64,000 nt of DNA, taken from Mucor mucedo (lineage: Eukaryota > Mucoromycota > Mucoromycetes > Mucorales > Mucoraceae). A program made the translations under genes and the position numbers. Shown one piece after another: positions 21,637-32,943 of this stretch. Below the pieces are notes generated by a model. The model was not told where the DNA came from. It saw only the letters and a program-made list of their open reading frames with translations, and searched no databases. Positions within the stretch are counted from its first letter, which is position 1. The number at the start of each line of letters is the position of its first letter. The stretch is from contig NW_026252442.1 in the NCBI RefSeq assembly GCF_025094135.1, positions 30,448-94,447 on the forward strand. Direction: 5' to 3'.

Positions 21637-22875
21637 CTAATTAATCTCTGTCGGGTCCCAACAAAAGCGATGAGGCTCTGTTTGATAGACATTATCCAAC
21701 AGTTCCATATCCTATATATTCAAATTAAATATCTAGCTTTTTGAATAATCATGTTTCCCTTACCTGTTGCGAAAGCTCAAAAGAATCCGCTTTTGCGTTT
21801 TCTTTAATTCTGGCTGTAGTTTTTGATTTAGGTATGATGGCCCATCCGTGTTGAATAGCCCAATGTAAAAGTACTAATGCAGAGGATACTCCCAACCTGT
21901 CTGCGATCTTTTGCAAACCAGGAATCTCGACCTCTCCATTGATCAAGTTACCTTCACCTAAACTAGAGTAGGCTTGCACTTGAATCTGATGTTGTTGACA
22001 GATATGAAGTACCTTGGGCTGATAAAGACAAGGATGTAATTCAAATTGATGTACTTGAGGAACCACAGTACAGACCTCGAGCAAATGCTCTAGGTGTTCC
22101 GGTGTATAATTGGATACACCAATATTTTTCAATTTGCCTTCCTTGTAAAGTTGTTCCAAGGCCTTGTAACTACCCGTACGGTTTTCTCTGTTGATGGGAT
22201 CGTTCAACTTCTTTTTGGAGGTACTATTTTATTAAAAGTGAGTTGACCCTGCATGATTTATTTTTTTTTTAAGATGGAGTGTTACCCAGGCCAATGAATT
22301 AGATATAGATCGAGATAATCCAGTTTAAATCTTGTTAAGGAATCGTTGACAGCTAAAAACAAAGCATGATTGGCAAGATCCTCTAGGGATGAAAAGACAA
22401 AAACACATACATACCTTTATAACAAGAGTCAAAGCCTTGGTCTTGAGGGGCTACATAAAGAGTTATGAATAATCTGACGAACGAGATGGTTAGGTTGTCC
22501 TTACATAATTTAGACGTAATAAAAAGATCCTCGCGCTTAACGCCAAAAGATGGATCTGCAAAAATCTCTCCTAGAATCTCTCCTAAAACGTCTTCGTTTC
22601 TATAAACAGTGGCAGAATCTTTTTTTTTTTTTTTTTTTAAAGGTAAAAAAAAATACACGTTAATTATGAGAAAAATGTTACGCTTTTAAGTTTTACCAAT
22701 AAGTCGATATCCAGAGCGAATCGCTTCTCTTACAACGGGTCTTAGTTCCTCCATGGTCTTCATTCTATACGTTCCCACTGCATTACTTGTCAGAACACGA
22801 GTTGACATTGCTCTACATGAACTTACATCCAATCACGGGTATGGTGTTCCCATTATTCAGCTGAAATGGTGTCAT
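21637..22875 (-). CDS. Aldo-keto reductase
   Basis: The model has seven exons: 22827-22875, 22697-22777, 22505-22618, 22415-22450, 22286-22382, 21764-22223 and 21637-21711, giving 303 aa. The (alpha/beta)8-barrel tetrad is complete: Asp44 (GYRLID), Tyr49 (ATVYRNE), Lys80 (ITSKL) and His123 (YLIHWPG). The substrate and cofactor segments KNIGVSNYTPEHL, VHQFELHPCLYQ and AIIPKSKTTARIKEN (NADPH phosphate binding) are present, as is the C-terminal HRFCWDP. It would reduce aldehydes or ketones with NAD(P)H; the specific substrate cannot be told. It is divergent from SEC9, with starts 175 bp apart. Confidence 0.95.
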
Positions 22876-22939
22876 GTTGTCGAGAAAAGCCTAGTTCATT
22901 GTTTCATTGAGTTCTATAGTTACGAATTCCCCGCCAAGT

Positions 22940-22973
22940 GGGGGGTGGGGTGGGGGACAAGTCACTCTCCCCC
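22940..22973. promoter_or_regulatory. G-rich tract in the AKR/SEC9 divergent promoter
   Basis: Three G runs (6, 4 and 5 bases, each separated by a single T) at 22940-22956 are followed by a C run at 22969-22973. The tract is unusual in this AT-rich genome. It could bind a C2H2 stress or carbon regulator, or form a quadruplex-like structure. It lies in the 175-bp intergenic space used by both genes. Confidence 0.4.
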
Positions 22974-23050
22974 GGAATTTTAAAAATTCATGCAAAAAAC
23001 TACCTTTTTAAAATTTTAGCTGCCAAATATATTCTATTTTTTTCCACAAA

Positions 23051-24081
23051 ATGAAGTTTTGGAAGAAAAAAGACAAGAGCAAGTCAACAAACCCTTTTGA
23101 CGATGAAGACTCTACAAGTTTTAGTACCGAATATTCTCAGACTCCCACGGCTGTATCTGAACCAGTCAAGGAGCGTTACCAAGCACCACCCAAGCCGTCA
23201 ACGGATAACTCGCGAGACCGTCAATATTTGTTTGCAGGTCATCAAGATCCCACCAACCGTTTCGATAGCAATGGTCAGGAAGACGCTTATCGTACCAGTA
23301 GGTTGAACGAAGGAGAAGAGGATCAAGAGATTCAACAAATTCAGCGACAGATTCGCAATGTCAAGCAAGACTCATTGGCAAGTACTCGGAACGCTTTACA
23401 AAAGATTGGTGAGGCCGAAGCAGCTGCTGCCAACACCATGAACATGCTAGGAACTCAATCAAGTAAGTATGCTCTGTACACAGCTCTCTCTCTCTCTATT
23501 TTTTTTTCTTTGTAGGTCCTAAAAATAAATTTCCTTTAGGTCAAATTGCTAATGTGGATCGTAGTTTGGATCTATCCAAAGCATATGGTGATAAAGCCTC
23601 ATCGCAAGCGAGCGAACTCAAACAATTGAATCGGTCCATCTTTATCCCAGTGATTAAGAACCCGTTTAATAAAGGATCTCGAGAACGACGAGAGATGGAA
23701 AAGGTGCAACGAAATCATCAAGAGCATATGGAAGAACGAGACAATATCCGCAGCTTTGAATACAAGTCAAGTGCACGTATTGCTGAGGCACATCGAAAAA
23801 CAAACACGGAGGAAAAGGAAAGCTTTCATCGAGGTCGCTCACAAGCAGATCGGAATCGATATCAATTTGAGCCGGATGAAGAAGATGATGCGGTGGAAGA
23901 TGAGCTGGATACAAATTTGGACTTGTTAGGGGATGCCACCTCAAGGTTACGTACCATGGCTACTTCCATGAATGAAGAATTGACAAGTCAAAATCAACAA
24001 TTAGACAAGGTGACCAAGAAAGTCGATCCCATTAGCGCCAAATTGGTTTCTGTCACCCATACATTAGACTCAACACGATAA
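23051..24081 (+). CDS. SEC9: SEC9/SNAP-25-type t-SNARE
   Basis: The model has two exons, 23051-23462 and 23540-24081, giving 317 aa. An NPF motif lies near the N-terminus. The first SNARE helix (about 95-160) runs through EIQQIQRQIRNVKQDSLAST and NTMNMLGTQSSQIANVDRSL. The second (about 250-317) includes DTNLDLLGDATSRLRTMATS and ends with QNQQLDKVTKKVDPISAKL. The zero-layer Gln residues are in place, as in a Qbc SNARE. Sec9 pairs with a syntaxin and a VAMP to fuse secretory vesicles with the plasma membrane. There is no membrane anchor and no Cys palmitoylation cluster, as in yeast Sec9. It converges on RPN1. Confidence 0.92.
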
Positions 24082-24191
24082 TAATAATAAAAAAACTTTT
24101 TTTTTTAAAATGTACTATTTTTCTTTCTTTTTAATAAATCTTTTCTTTTACTGTTTATGTATAATATGGACCCCCCAAAAAAAATTGTAAA

Positions 24192-27100
24192 TTATTCTTT
24201 ATCTTCTTCCATATAATCAGGGTTCTTTCTTAAAAGTACAATGCCTTCCAAAACAGGTGCCAAAGGTATGTCTATGAGGGAAGAAAAATCAGTATTCAGG
24301 AAACACTTATCAATAAAAAAAAGTGACTTACATTCTTCAGTTGCAAGTTCAGCACGCTCTGAGTGAGCAAGAAGCACAGGTGTGGAATGTGTTTGGAAAC
24401 CAGTGATGGTCTTTGGTCGACCAGCTTGTCCAACAACATCAACAGCTTGACCCACACGAACAGTAGCGGGTAGGCTCTCGACATTTTCATCAAATGTGAT
24501 CAAGAAACGAGGATACATTGCAGTCACAAGTGAATACAATAAGTAATGGTACTTACCAAAAATGACTATGATGAAAACAGCAGGGTAAGTTTGTGTTGCA
24601 TATAAACAAAGGTGATATACTTACAAGCTTTATGGTCAGTGAAGGCAATAATACTGGTCATTAAACCAGCAATAGCAACAGGGGACATGATTTGACGATC
24701 GGTATGGAAAGGATTTAATGTCATCGTACCCTTAGCCATGTGTAAAAGACCTTGAGCAATACGGACCATAAACAGACTGGATGCTTCCTTATGATAGAAA
24801 CTGGCAAGTTGTCTCAACATTTGTGCGAGACGAGCATTGTTAGTACCAGCACCTACAAGACCCATAGCAAAAATAGCACTAATGGCAACTTCACTATCAT
24901 TGTCGTGAGAGTATTTACTGAGTGTATCAAGGATAGAGACTTGGGGGTTGGATGCACATAAAAGACCATATGCCAATGGAACTGTCTTTCTAATCACGGG
25001 CTCACCATAATGCATCTATTGTCATGTTAGTAACCAGCCCCTCCTAATTAAATAAATAAATAAAAAAAACTTTACCAAATGGTTGAATGTACGCAAAGAC
25101 ATTTCAGAACCAACTTCTTCGCCCATGGCAATCAAGGCAACACCAAGAGTAGCAAAACCTTGGAATGTATCATCCTCCTTATCCTTATCCAAATGATCAT
25201 TACACATATGAAGCATCTTTTGAACCTTCAAAACGTTTCCGGTACCAGCGTAAGATAATGCCTCGACCAAAACCTCGGCTTCCTTACCAAGAGGATGTTC
25301 AATAGCCTTTAAAGTTTCCAAAGTGGCTTCAGAAGCATCCTGCTTACCAAGGTACAAAAGACCAAGACCCAGGGCCATGAAACGAGACCAGGTATCCTTG
25401 AGTTCTACATCCTCACGCTCCATCATGGTTTGTAAAATGGTACTGGTAATATCTCCATCACAAGATCCGACAAAGACTAAACCAAGAGCCAAAGCAGCTA
25501 ATGAAGAAAGCTCCATGGCCAAGTTGGTGTCACTGACAATAGGCAAAAGCAACTCTGAAACTTCTTCACGGGCAGAACCAGCATAAGCGAGACCGAGACT
25601 AAAAATTCACCCATTCTATTTTTTTAATACCGTGAATTTTCCTTTCTTTTTATCACAACTTACCCAAAGATAGCAGATTGCTTGACAGCAAGGCTACCGG
25701 TTTCTAAATGCTCGGATAACAAGGCCAAAGCGGGATCTGATTCTTCACGTACACCGGAATTCAAAATACCGATACCGAGCAAAGCACCTGCCTTGATATG
25801 ATCATCGGTAGAATACATATACTTATCAATCAAACTTAAACCAGTTTCGATATCCCAAAGACAAATAAGACCTAAAGAAGCAGTAGCACTTGTCATGCCA
25901 TGCTCCTTGGTCTTGTAGATCCAAGAGGAATCATTTTCATCCTCAGTCACCATCAACTTATCCTTACAAAAAGCGGCATTGACAAATGCATTGACAAAGG
26001 TAGAAGACAAGTTGTTACGAGCGGAATCAATATTGCTGCTGAAAGCAGTGCGATGGTTTTCCAAATGACTCTTGTAAATATCCTCGGGGACCTTGGGTTC
26101 CATCACATCTAATTCACGGGCAAGTGCAAGGAAATAACGCGAGAGGTTGGTGTTGTTAATACATCCATTTAAATCAGCATCCTCGGTTTCAATGTGAATT
26201 TGTTGACGAGCAAGTTGGAATGCCATTTGCTTCTTGAGAGATCTAAAATCAACATTTTTTTTTTTTTTTTGAGTTGGCTATGGGAACTATATAAATATAA
26301 TATATTAAGGATGAATTGCTTACGGATCAGGGCATTGTTCGAAATCTTCCTTGATCAATTCCATATCACCAACACGAATAGACAAGTTGAGTGCTTGCGC
26401 ATATTTTCCTTGTTGACGGTAAATGGCACGAGCAGTCTTGAGGAAATCAAGATCATCAGGGGGAGCCAATAAATTGACACAACTAAAAGATATACATATA
26501 TATATATATTTAGCTTGCTTTCACTTTATATAGATGTTGTCCTTACCCAGCCATATAAAGACAGACACGCTCATAGGTATCCTTGTCGACAAAACGAGAA
26601 AGTTGATCAATAGATTCGACTTCCAATAAGAGATCAACGGCATCTGCTTCAGCGTTGTGCTTGAGGAAAAAGGGGACGATTTCCAAAGCTAAACGGATTA
26701 ACTCTTCTGTGGATTGATCGCTTTCTAAACGTGATTGATATTCTTGCATAATTTCGCCTGACAAATGACGAACGTATTCATGACCCCAAGAACCGATTTC
26801 CTCTTCAGTGGAGCCTAAGAATCTATATCTCAAAGTCTCACATTGACCTTCCTCGGCATATGACATTGACAGTACAGATAAGATATCGGCAAAAAGCTTC
26901 TTATCAGGAGAATCGGGCCAAGACTCATGAAGTTTCTTTAATAAACTGTAGTATTTACTCAAGAACTTCAAGGGTTTAGGAACAGATGTCATGGAGCTGG
27001 TGGATGTACGGATGGCTGTACGTAAATGTTCAAGTGCAGGACGATGAAGTTCCTTCTTGTCATCCTGTAAGTCGTGTTAACAAATAATAACACTTCCTTC

Positions 27101-27347
27101 TTTTCAAATGCTGTGTACCTGCAAACGCTCCACCATCAATTCTAATTCGCTCTTTAATTGTTGATCTTCCTCAGACTACAATGCAAAAAAGTCAATTACA
27201 AGTTCAGAAGGCATAACCTTCTCTTATTATTACCAAATCTTCCTCTTCTTCTTTCTTTTCATTTTTGTCCTTTTTATCTTTGGGGGACTTTTCCTCGACC
27301 TTGGGTTCGACTTGAGTGGGTTTTTCTTCCTTCTTTTCGTTGACCAT
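24192..27347 (-). CDS. RPN1: 26S proteasome regulatory subunit Rpn1 (PSMD2)
   Basis: The model has nine exons: 27234-27347, 27119-27175, 26547-27064, 26324-26482, 25664-26242, 25076-25598, 24625 to about 25015, 24332-24565 and 24192-24271, giving 884 aa. The N-terminus is Lys/Glu-rich, as usual. The family core is clear: YGHEYVRHLSGEI-like (here WGHEYVRHLSGEI), the PC repeats (for example KAGALLGIGILNSGVREE and MALGLGLLYLGKQ) and the C-terminal VGQAVDVVGQAGRPKTITGF. It ends YIPLAPVLEGIVLL. Rpn1 is a base subunit of the 19S cap and docks ubiquitin-like shuttles and Ubp6. Two TGACGTC motifs lie about 130-155 bp upstream; no yeast-type PACE (GGTGGCAAA) box is visible. Confidence 0.97.
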
Positions 27348-27478
27348 CGTTAAATTTTATATATTGGAGTATAGTTTAAAAAAAAAAAAAGAAAAAGGTA
27401 GTTGGCTTCGCGTTTTTTTTATGTAAATTTTTTTGTAATATGTACGCGCAATGCCTTCCCTCTATTTCCCAAAAAGCA

Positions 27479-27503
27479 TGACGTCAGAAAAAACATGACG
27501 TCG
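27479..27503. promoter_or_regulatory. Paired TGACGTC motifs upstream of RPN1
   Basis: TGACGTCA at 27479-27486 and TGACGTCG at 27496-27503 lie 9 bp apart, 132-156 bp upstream of the RPN1 start codon. They are candidate sites for an ATF/CREB-type bZIP factor. Confidence 0.45.
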
Positions 27504-28811
27504 CGAAATTTTTGAAAACCTGTTTTAAAAAAAGCAGAGGGTTTTGCTTTTTGTTCTTTTGAACTTTTAGAGACGACGATTAACTGTCCAGCAACTTTGG
27601 AATGAAAGATGGGAAATAGGGGGGAAGACTAATTTTTAGTTTCAAATTAATTGTTAAAAGCAGCTGTTTGCTCGATTTGAGCTTCAGTCAAAGTTGAATG
27701 TTGCCGTTTGGAGTTATGGATTGAAGAAGGCAGATTGCACAAGGCTGCGAAATAATTAGTTTGAAACGATTAGAAGAGCTTGTTTACCTTCACATGTAGT
27801 AAGCTTGGGTTGTCAGGCATACGTTTGTCCAGTGAAGGACCTACTTACTCTATGAGCCTTTCAGATTCTCAACCAAAGACACACTTAATTATTAAGATTT
27901 TTGGATTCTCTGTTTTATTGATAGATAAATTACAATTAAACTGCAACACAGTCATTATGACAAATAGGATGTTTGAAAAAAAACAATGTGGCACCTTATC
28001 TTTGCAATTCTATACTACAGTCATAAGATAAATACGTCCATAACTTTCGTTTTGTGATAAATATGTATTGCGTGCTGCAGCCGAAGATTTTTCCGTGCCG
28101 AGGGCAACCTTTGTTCCGTTATTGAGCTTTTTTATAAAAATCACCCAACAAAGAGGACTATGCGGTTCATATGGTTAAACGATGACCAAATCATAGTTCT
28201 TTTACGTCAAAGACAAGTTCAAAATACACTGCATTTTATCTGATAGTAAGATCAGTGCAATCAATCCATTTATTCATTCTAAACGTATGACTTAACCTCG
28301 CTCTGTTATTTGATTCATCCTAACACTCCCATATTTTGATAGCAGCAGGTGATTAATCATCTGCACTATGAAAGCATTACATGTTGAATCAAGGAATCAC
28401 AAGGATAACGAGAAATTTAAATCATATTTCCCCCCTCTCTCTCTCTCTCAGCTTTTCATTGTGAAAAGAATAAATATTCACTCTCTCACGTCATAAGTAG
28501 TGTCACTGCTGATAAGAGCGATAATTATGTTTTATGCTCAAAATACTCCCAACACTTCTTTTGCATCATTGAGCATTCTGCTTTTCTAAAACAAAAAAAA
28601 ATGCTCGAGTTTAGATGTCCTGTAAACTAATCTTTTCTCTCTGGGACGCTTGAGGCCCCCAAAGAGGTAGCTCGTAACTTCAATAACTGGTTTTAAAATA
28701 TCTAAATCACTATTCCAATCATCCCAATCCAAATCACACATTGACATATATAAAAAAACCCATTTCTTTAATACAATAAAGGTGCGCTTTAAAACCCCCC
28801 TTCTTTTTTGT
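27504..28811. other. Intergenic region, no gene seen
   Basis: The only open frame above 60 codons (27780-28031, plus strand) looks like chance. A (CT)n run occurs near 28435-28450. The stretch separates the RPN1 promoter from the 3' end of the next minus-strand gene. Confidence 0.5.
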
Positions 28812-30413
28812 TCAATCTGTGTTGACCTTTTTCTTATTCATTAGATAGGCTGTTCTAGGACTCAGTTTGGGTGAGACAGGTGCGGAATTGTCTGCGCTAT
28901 CGGATTCTTTCCGTTCATCTTCCCTCAGCGTTTTGATATCAGAATTGTCTTCAAGTGGTGGTGAAAGTAGGCGCATGAAATGAGTGGGTACTTCTGGCTG
29001 ATTTTGTTCATCTGATAAAGATGGCTCTCTAGCACGTTTAGATTCTTTTGGCTGGGTTTCAATGGTTGGCACCAGACTATTTGATTCTCCTGACTGACAT
29101 TCGGGTGGCGATGGTGGACGGCTGAAACTAGAAGATGCATTTGGCTGGTGATCAGTGGATGAGAATGGCTGGATCATATTCGTAAATGTCTCTGACTGGT
29201 TTTTCTTAAGCGGCAGCATTATACTGGTGCATAAGTTTGGTGCGTGCTCAGATGGAGGAAGCGGAAGTGCACATGATGGAGGAGGTGTGGGTGGAGGTGT
29301 TGTAGAGAAATACAAGACACTGCCTGAACTTGAAGAGGATGACATTGAATTTGATTTAGGTTCATCCTGGATAAGGTTGGCGCTGGCGATTTGTGCAAGC
29401 AAATCAATAGAGGAACGATCTTGATGACGGTTTAATTTCCTTTGCTTATGCACAGAAATTGAGGATGGATTATTCAATTCATCAATTTTTTGTAACAGGA
29501 TCTCACGCTCATTCACTAAATTTGCCAACAAATGTTTTTTATCATCCAGTTCCATGCTCTGTAAATCCACCAAGGCTTTAATCAAGTCATGACTACCATG
29601 TCCTTCAGGTTTTTGTGATGAAGAAGACGTACGCAAAATAAATTGGGTCTCTGTTAATTGGCTCTCGAGCAATGAGATGGTATTTTGCTGCTTTTGGATG
29701 ATTGAAGTGAGTTTTCTTGATTCGAGACGTTCCTTTTCTAGCTCGGTAGCATAATGAGACACTGCTTTATGGGTGGATTGTTCACAGGCTGATAATTGCA
29801 TGTGAAGTATACCGATTTCTCGTTCATATTTCTCGAGTCTGGTGATTGGTTCATCGTTATTGTCATCCTTCTCGTCGTCTTGGTGATGTTGGGGAATACC
29901 TTTTGGGTCCATGATGTGGCTATTCTTTTCTTCCAAGATTTTGATCTTTTCGTTTAAGGTGTTCATGGTGTTTTCATACTTTCTTGTTTGCATGAACATG
30001 GCTGTTTTCGTTGTCTGATCTAGTCTTTTGTATCGTAATTCGGTGGCATTACATTGTTTAAGGGATTGGTCAAACATATCAATGACATGATCTCCCAACA
30101 TGTATAGCATTGTTTTATCTTTTTTGATGGGATTCTTATGTGTATATCTTAGCCTCTCTTTGGATGTAGACGATTCTGGATCGTTCATTAGTGTAGGTCG
30201 TCCTCCAGCTTCCCCTACTAAGGTTTCCATTGTTTTTCGTAAGACCTTTGAATTTCTTTTCGAAGATGTTGATTCTGCCTGTCTTTTGAACGGACGCATC
30301 GTCAATTTTCCGATTTTGACAGGGTCCATCTGTGAACTTGATGACGATTCGGACAGTCTTTTAATCGACCTCATTGGCATCTTTCCAGCCTTTTTTGCGG
30401 ACATAACCTGCAT
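28812..30413 (-). CDS. Coiled-coil protein with Ser/Pro-rich tail, intronless
   Basis: A single open frame of 533 aa; the start could be 30413 or the Met three codons later. The basic N-terminus has two related copies of a short motif (MPMRSIKRLSESSSSS and LTMRPFKRQAESTSS). Residues about 120-320 are rich in heptad-like charged helices (for example LEKYEREIGILHMQLSACEQ and LEKERLESRKLTSIIQKQQ), predicting coiled coils. The C-terminal 200 residues are disordered, with Pro and Ser clusters (PPPTPPPS), SP sites and repeated Q-P segments that look like decayed repeats. No family is recognised. It is probably a structural or scaffold protein. Lack of introns is unusual among its neighbours. Confidence 0.65.
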   Translation of the reverse strand: MQVMSAKKAGKMPMRSIKRLSESSSSSQMDPVKIGKLTMRPFKRQAESTSSKRNSKVLRKTMETLVGEAGGRPTLMNDPESSTSKERLRYTHKNPIKKDKTMLYMLGDHVIDMFDQSLKQCNATELRYKRLDQTTKTAMFMQTRKYENTMNTLNEKIKILEEKNSHIMDPKGIPQHHQDDEKDDNNDEPITRLEKYEREIGILHMQLSACEQSTHKAVSHYATELEKERLESRKLTSIIQKQQNTISLLESQLTETQFILRTSSSSQKPEGHGSHDLIKALVDLQSMELDDKKHLLANLVNEREILLQKIDELNNPSSISVHKQRKLNRHQDRSSIDLLAQIASANLIQDEPKSNSMSSSSSSGSVLYFSTTPPPTPPPSCALPLPPSEHAPNLCTSIMLPLKKNQSETFTNMIQPFSSTDHQPNASSSFSRPPSPPECQSGESNSLVPTIETQPKESKRAREPSLSDEQNQPEVPTHFMRLLSPPLEDNSDIKTLREDERKESDSADNSAPVSPKLSPRTAYLMNKKKVNTD

Positions 30414-32219
30414 ATTGAAACCTTTTTTTCTAAAGAAATTAAGGGGAGAGTAATTTTTAAATAAAATTAAGCCAAGAAGAAAGAAAGTGAAAGAAAATAT
30501 GGATGACCTCCCCCCCTTTTTTTAATATCTAAGCTTTTTTTTTATTTGTTCATTCATACTCTCATCTATTTCGACAAGGGTCGATTATTTTACATATGTT
30601 CATTTGACTCTTTCGTTTTATTTTGTAATTGTTGATTCTGATAGACTTTCTGTAAAGAAACAAATAGACCTTTAAGAGGGTCATTGTGCAGATATTGAAA
30701 AATGGCTGCCTAGATAAGAAACAATCCAACTGGAAATATGTAACTCTTCGGTTGTGATTTACTAAATGAATAATTATGTGCCATAGCGTTTGCGTCATAT
30801 ACATTTACCCCCCCCCCCTTCTTTTTTCCCCTTTCGATTGGTTTGCCATCTCTTTTTTTTTTTAAAAAAAAAATTAACAATCCTCGATCTTTGTGAAAAA
30901 GAGCCACCACCACGATGGCTTGGTTTCAAACCTTACTTTTCGGGCATGACAACGTTTCCGGAAATTACCATTCTTGCAGATAAAAATTTATTTCTTAGCC
31001 GTTCTTCTTCGACAGGCGATCGTATCATTTTCGATGGAGAGAAGAATTTTTTTTGCAGCGATTTGATCGATTTTTTCGCGAGTCAGATTGATACCGTCTC
31101 ATCTCCAGTCAAGGACCAAACCTTAGTGATACATGGCATTACATTTGCATATGTACACAACCATTGCATGTTATGCCATCACCCTTTTTTTTTTTGAAAA
31201 CGTTGCCTGCCGTGATTTTAAACGCATAACTATTTATTAAATTACGACATGTCAACGTCTAATTTAAACAATAAGGTCTGCAATAAATTTAGCTCATTAA
31301 TCTGCATGCTGGGGCTGAATAAACCCACATATCGAGTTGGTTTATTGTGTACTACAGACCCTAAATCTTGATTACTTCTTTAATAGGTGGGAAAGCCGAA
31401 AAAAAATCGCTGGATAATAAGGCCTATAAGGCAAAGAGTTTGGAAGGTAAAAATATTTCATCTGACAGCTGTGTTCACAAACATTTCTTGAAAAGGTATA
31501 ATTTTGTTCTATTCTTCCTAATATACTACGCGTTCTTTCTAAAATAACTTAAAAGAGATTGAAGAAAAGGAGAAGACTCCATCTACAAAGATATGGTTTC
31601 AACCAAGTCGAATTTAAATTAGGCACGTTGTTTCGAAAACAATTTCAATTTCTTTAGAGTTTAAGGGTGAGCAACATCAACAAAAAAAAGTTAGCGTATA
31701 ATCAGTTTTATAATAAGTTTATACTGATATCTGACAGAGGGGAGGGGGGAGAAGTTCTGTTTAACTCTAAAGCTGGTGTTTCGTCGTGAATCCAGGTGCG
31801 CGTAGCCACCAACCCCGCGATTTTTATTTGTCTGAACCTATTTTAGAGTCCGACCGAAAACAATAATTTTCATTTGTCGGATATTTTTCAAGTGCCAATA
31901 CTCTAATGAGAGCGGAGGCGGGCCAACCATTGCGAACCTTCTCTCATCACCACATTGTAAGTAAAACCTACTAAAGCGTGGAAGAGTGGAGGATGGGGAT
32001 GATGGATAGACATACGGATGGATGATTTGGATGAATGGATGCATCCTAAAAAAAATAAGATGGCCATCATTTTTTTTTCGATAAAGAGACGAGAAAAGAG
32101 AGATAGAGATAGATAGAGAGAGACATGTTGAATTGGAACCATTGACAACTGACTTTTTACATCCTCCCCCCTTTTTTTTTCTATATTTTTTTTTCCTATT
32201 CTTATCTTCAGAAGGCATC
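30414..32219. other. Intergenic region with possible small spliced gene remnants
   Basis: Plus-strand frames at 30915-30980 (MAWFQTLLFGHDN, good ATG context) and 30946-31197 have near-normal composition. Two AG/GT-bounded segments at about 31388-31446 and 31556-31618 read GKAEKKSLDNKAYKAKSLE and a short Lys/Glu-rich end. I could not join them into one consistent frame, so no gene is called. The last 300 bp before 32220 should hold the eS10 promoter. A GGGGAGGGGGGAG tract lies at about 31740-31752. Confidence 0.35.
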
Positions 32220-32943
32220 ATGCTTGTTTCTAAGCAAAACAGAAAGGCTATTTACGAAGCTCTCTTCAAGGGTAATTTTCAACTCCATGTTCAAACATGC
32301 AACCATTTTTGAAGCAGGCATTAATTTTCTTCCTTAAATAGACGGTGCATTAGTCGCCCCCAAGGACTACAACCTCCCCAAGCACGCTGATATCGATGTT
32401 CCTAACCTCGAAGTCATCAAGCTCATGCAATCTTTGACCTCCAAGGGTTTCGTCAAGACCCAATTCTCTTGGCAATGGTATTACTATACTCTCACTGATG
32501 AGGGTATTGATTACCTCCGTGAATGTACGTATTCTTTTTTTTTTTTTTTTGTCTAGTTGTGCTAGATATTCATTATTGTTTTTTTTATGATTTTCAGTCC
32601 TTCACTTGCCTCAAGAAATTGTCCCTGCCACCATGAAGAAGTCTGCTCGTCCCGCTGCTCCTCGTCGTGCTTGTAAGTTACTTATTTGTCAAATTAAAAA
32701 AAAAACGAATCACGATAAACTAACATCATCCTTTAAAATAGTCGGCGGTGAAGGTCGTGAGAACCGTGGTCCCCGTGCTGACCGTGGTGACTACAGACGT
32801 AAGGAAGGTGCCGATGGTGACTTCAAGCCCGAGTTCCGTGGTGGTCTCGGTAAGACAAACTAGACACATTAACAGACAATGAAGCAAAGACACTAAATAT
32901 ATCTTTTTTTAAACTCGTTGTAGGTCGTGGTAACCGCGAATAA
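32220..32943 (+). CDS. RPS10: 40S ribosomal protein S10 (eS10)
   Basis: The model has five exons: 32220-32271, 32342-32524, 32598-32672, 32742-32849 and 32924-32943, giving 145 aa. The winged-helix domain is intact (LVSKQNRKAIYEALFKDGAL, then SKGFVKTQFSWQWYYYTLTD and GIDYLREFLHLPQEIVPAT). It ends in the characteristic Arg/Gly-rich tail. eS10 sits in the head of the small subunit near the mRNA entry path. Codon use is strongly biased toward C/T-ending codons such as GGT and CGT, typical of a highly expressed gene. Four introns are many for a 145-aa protein but fit this genome. Confidence 0.97.
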
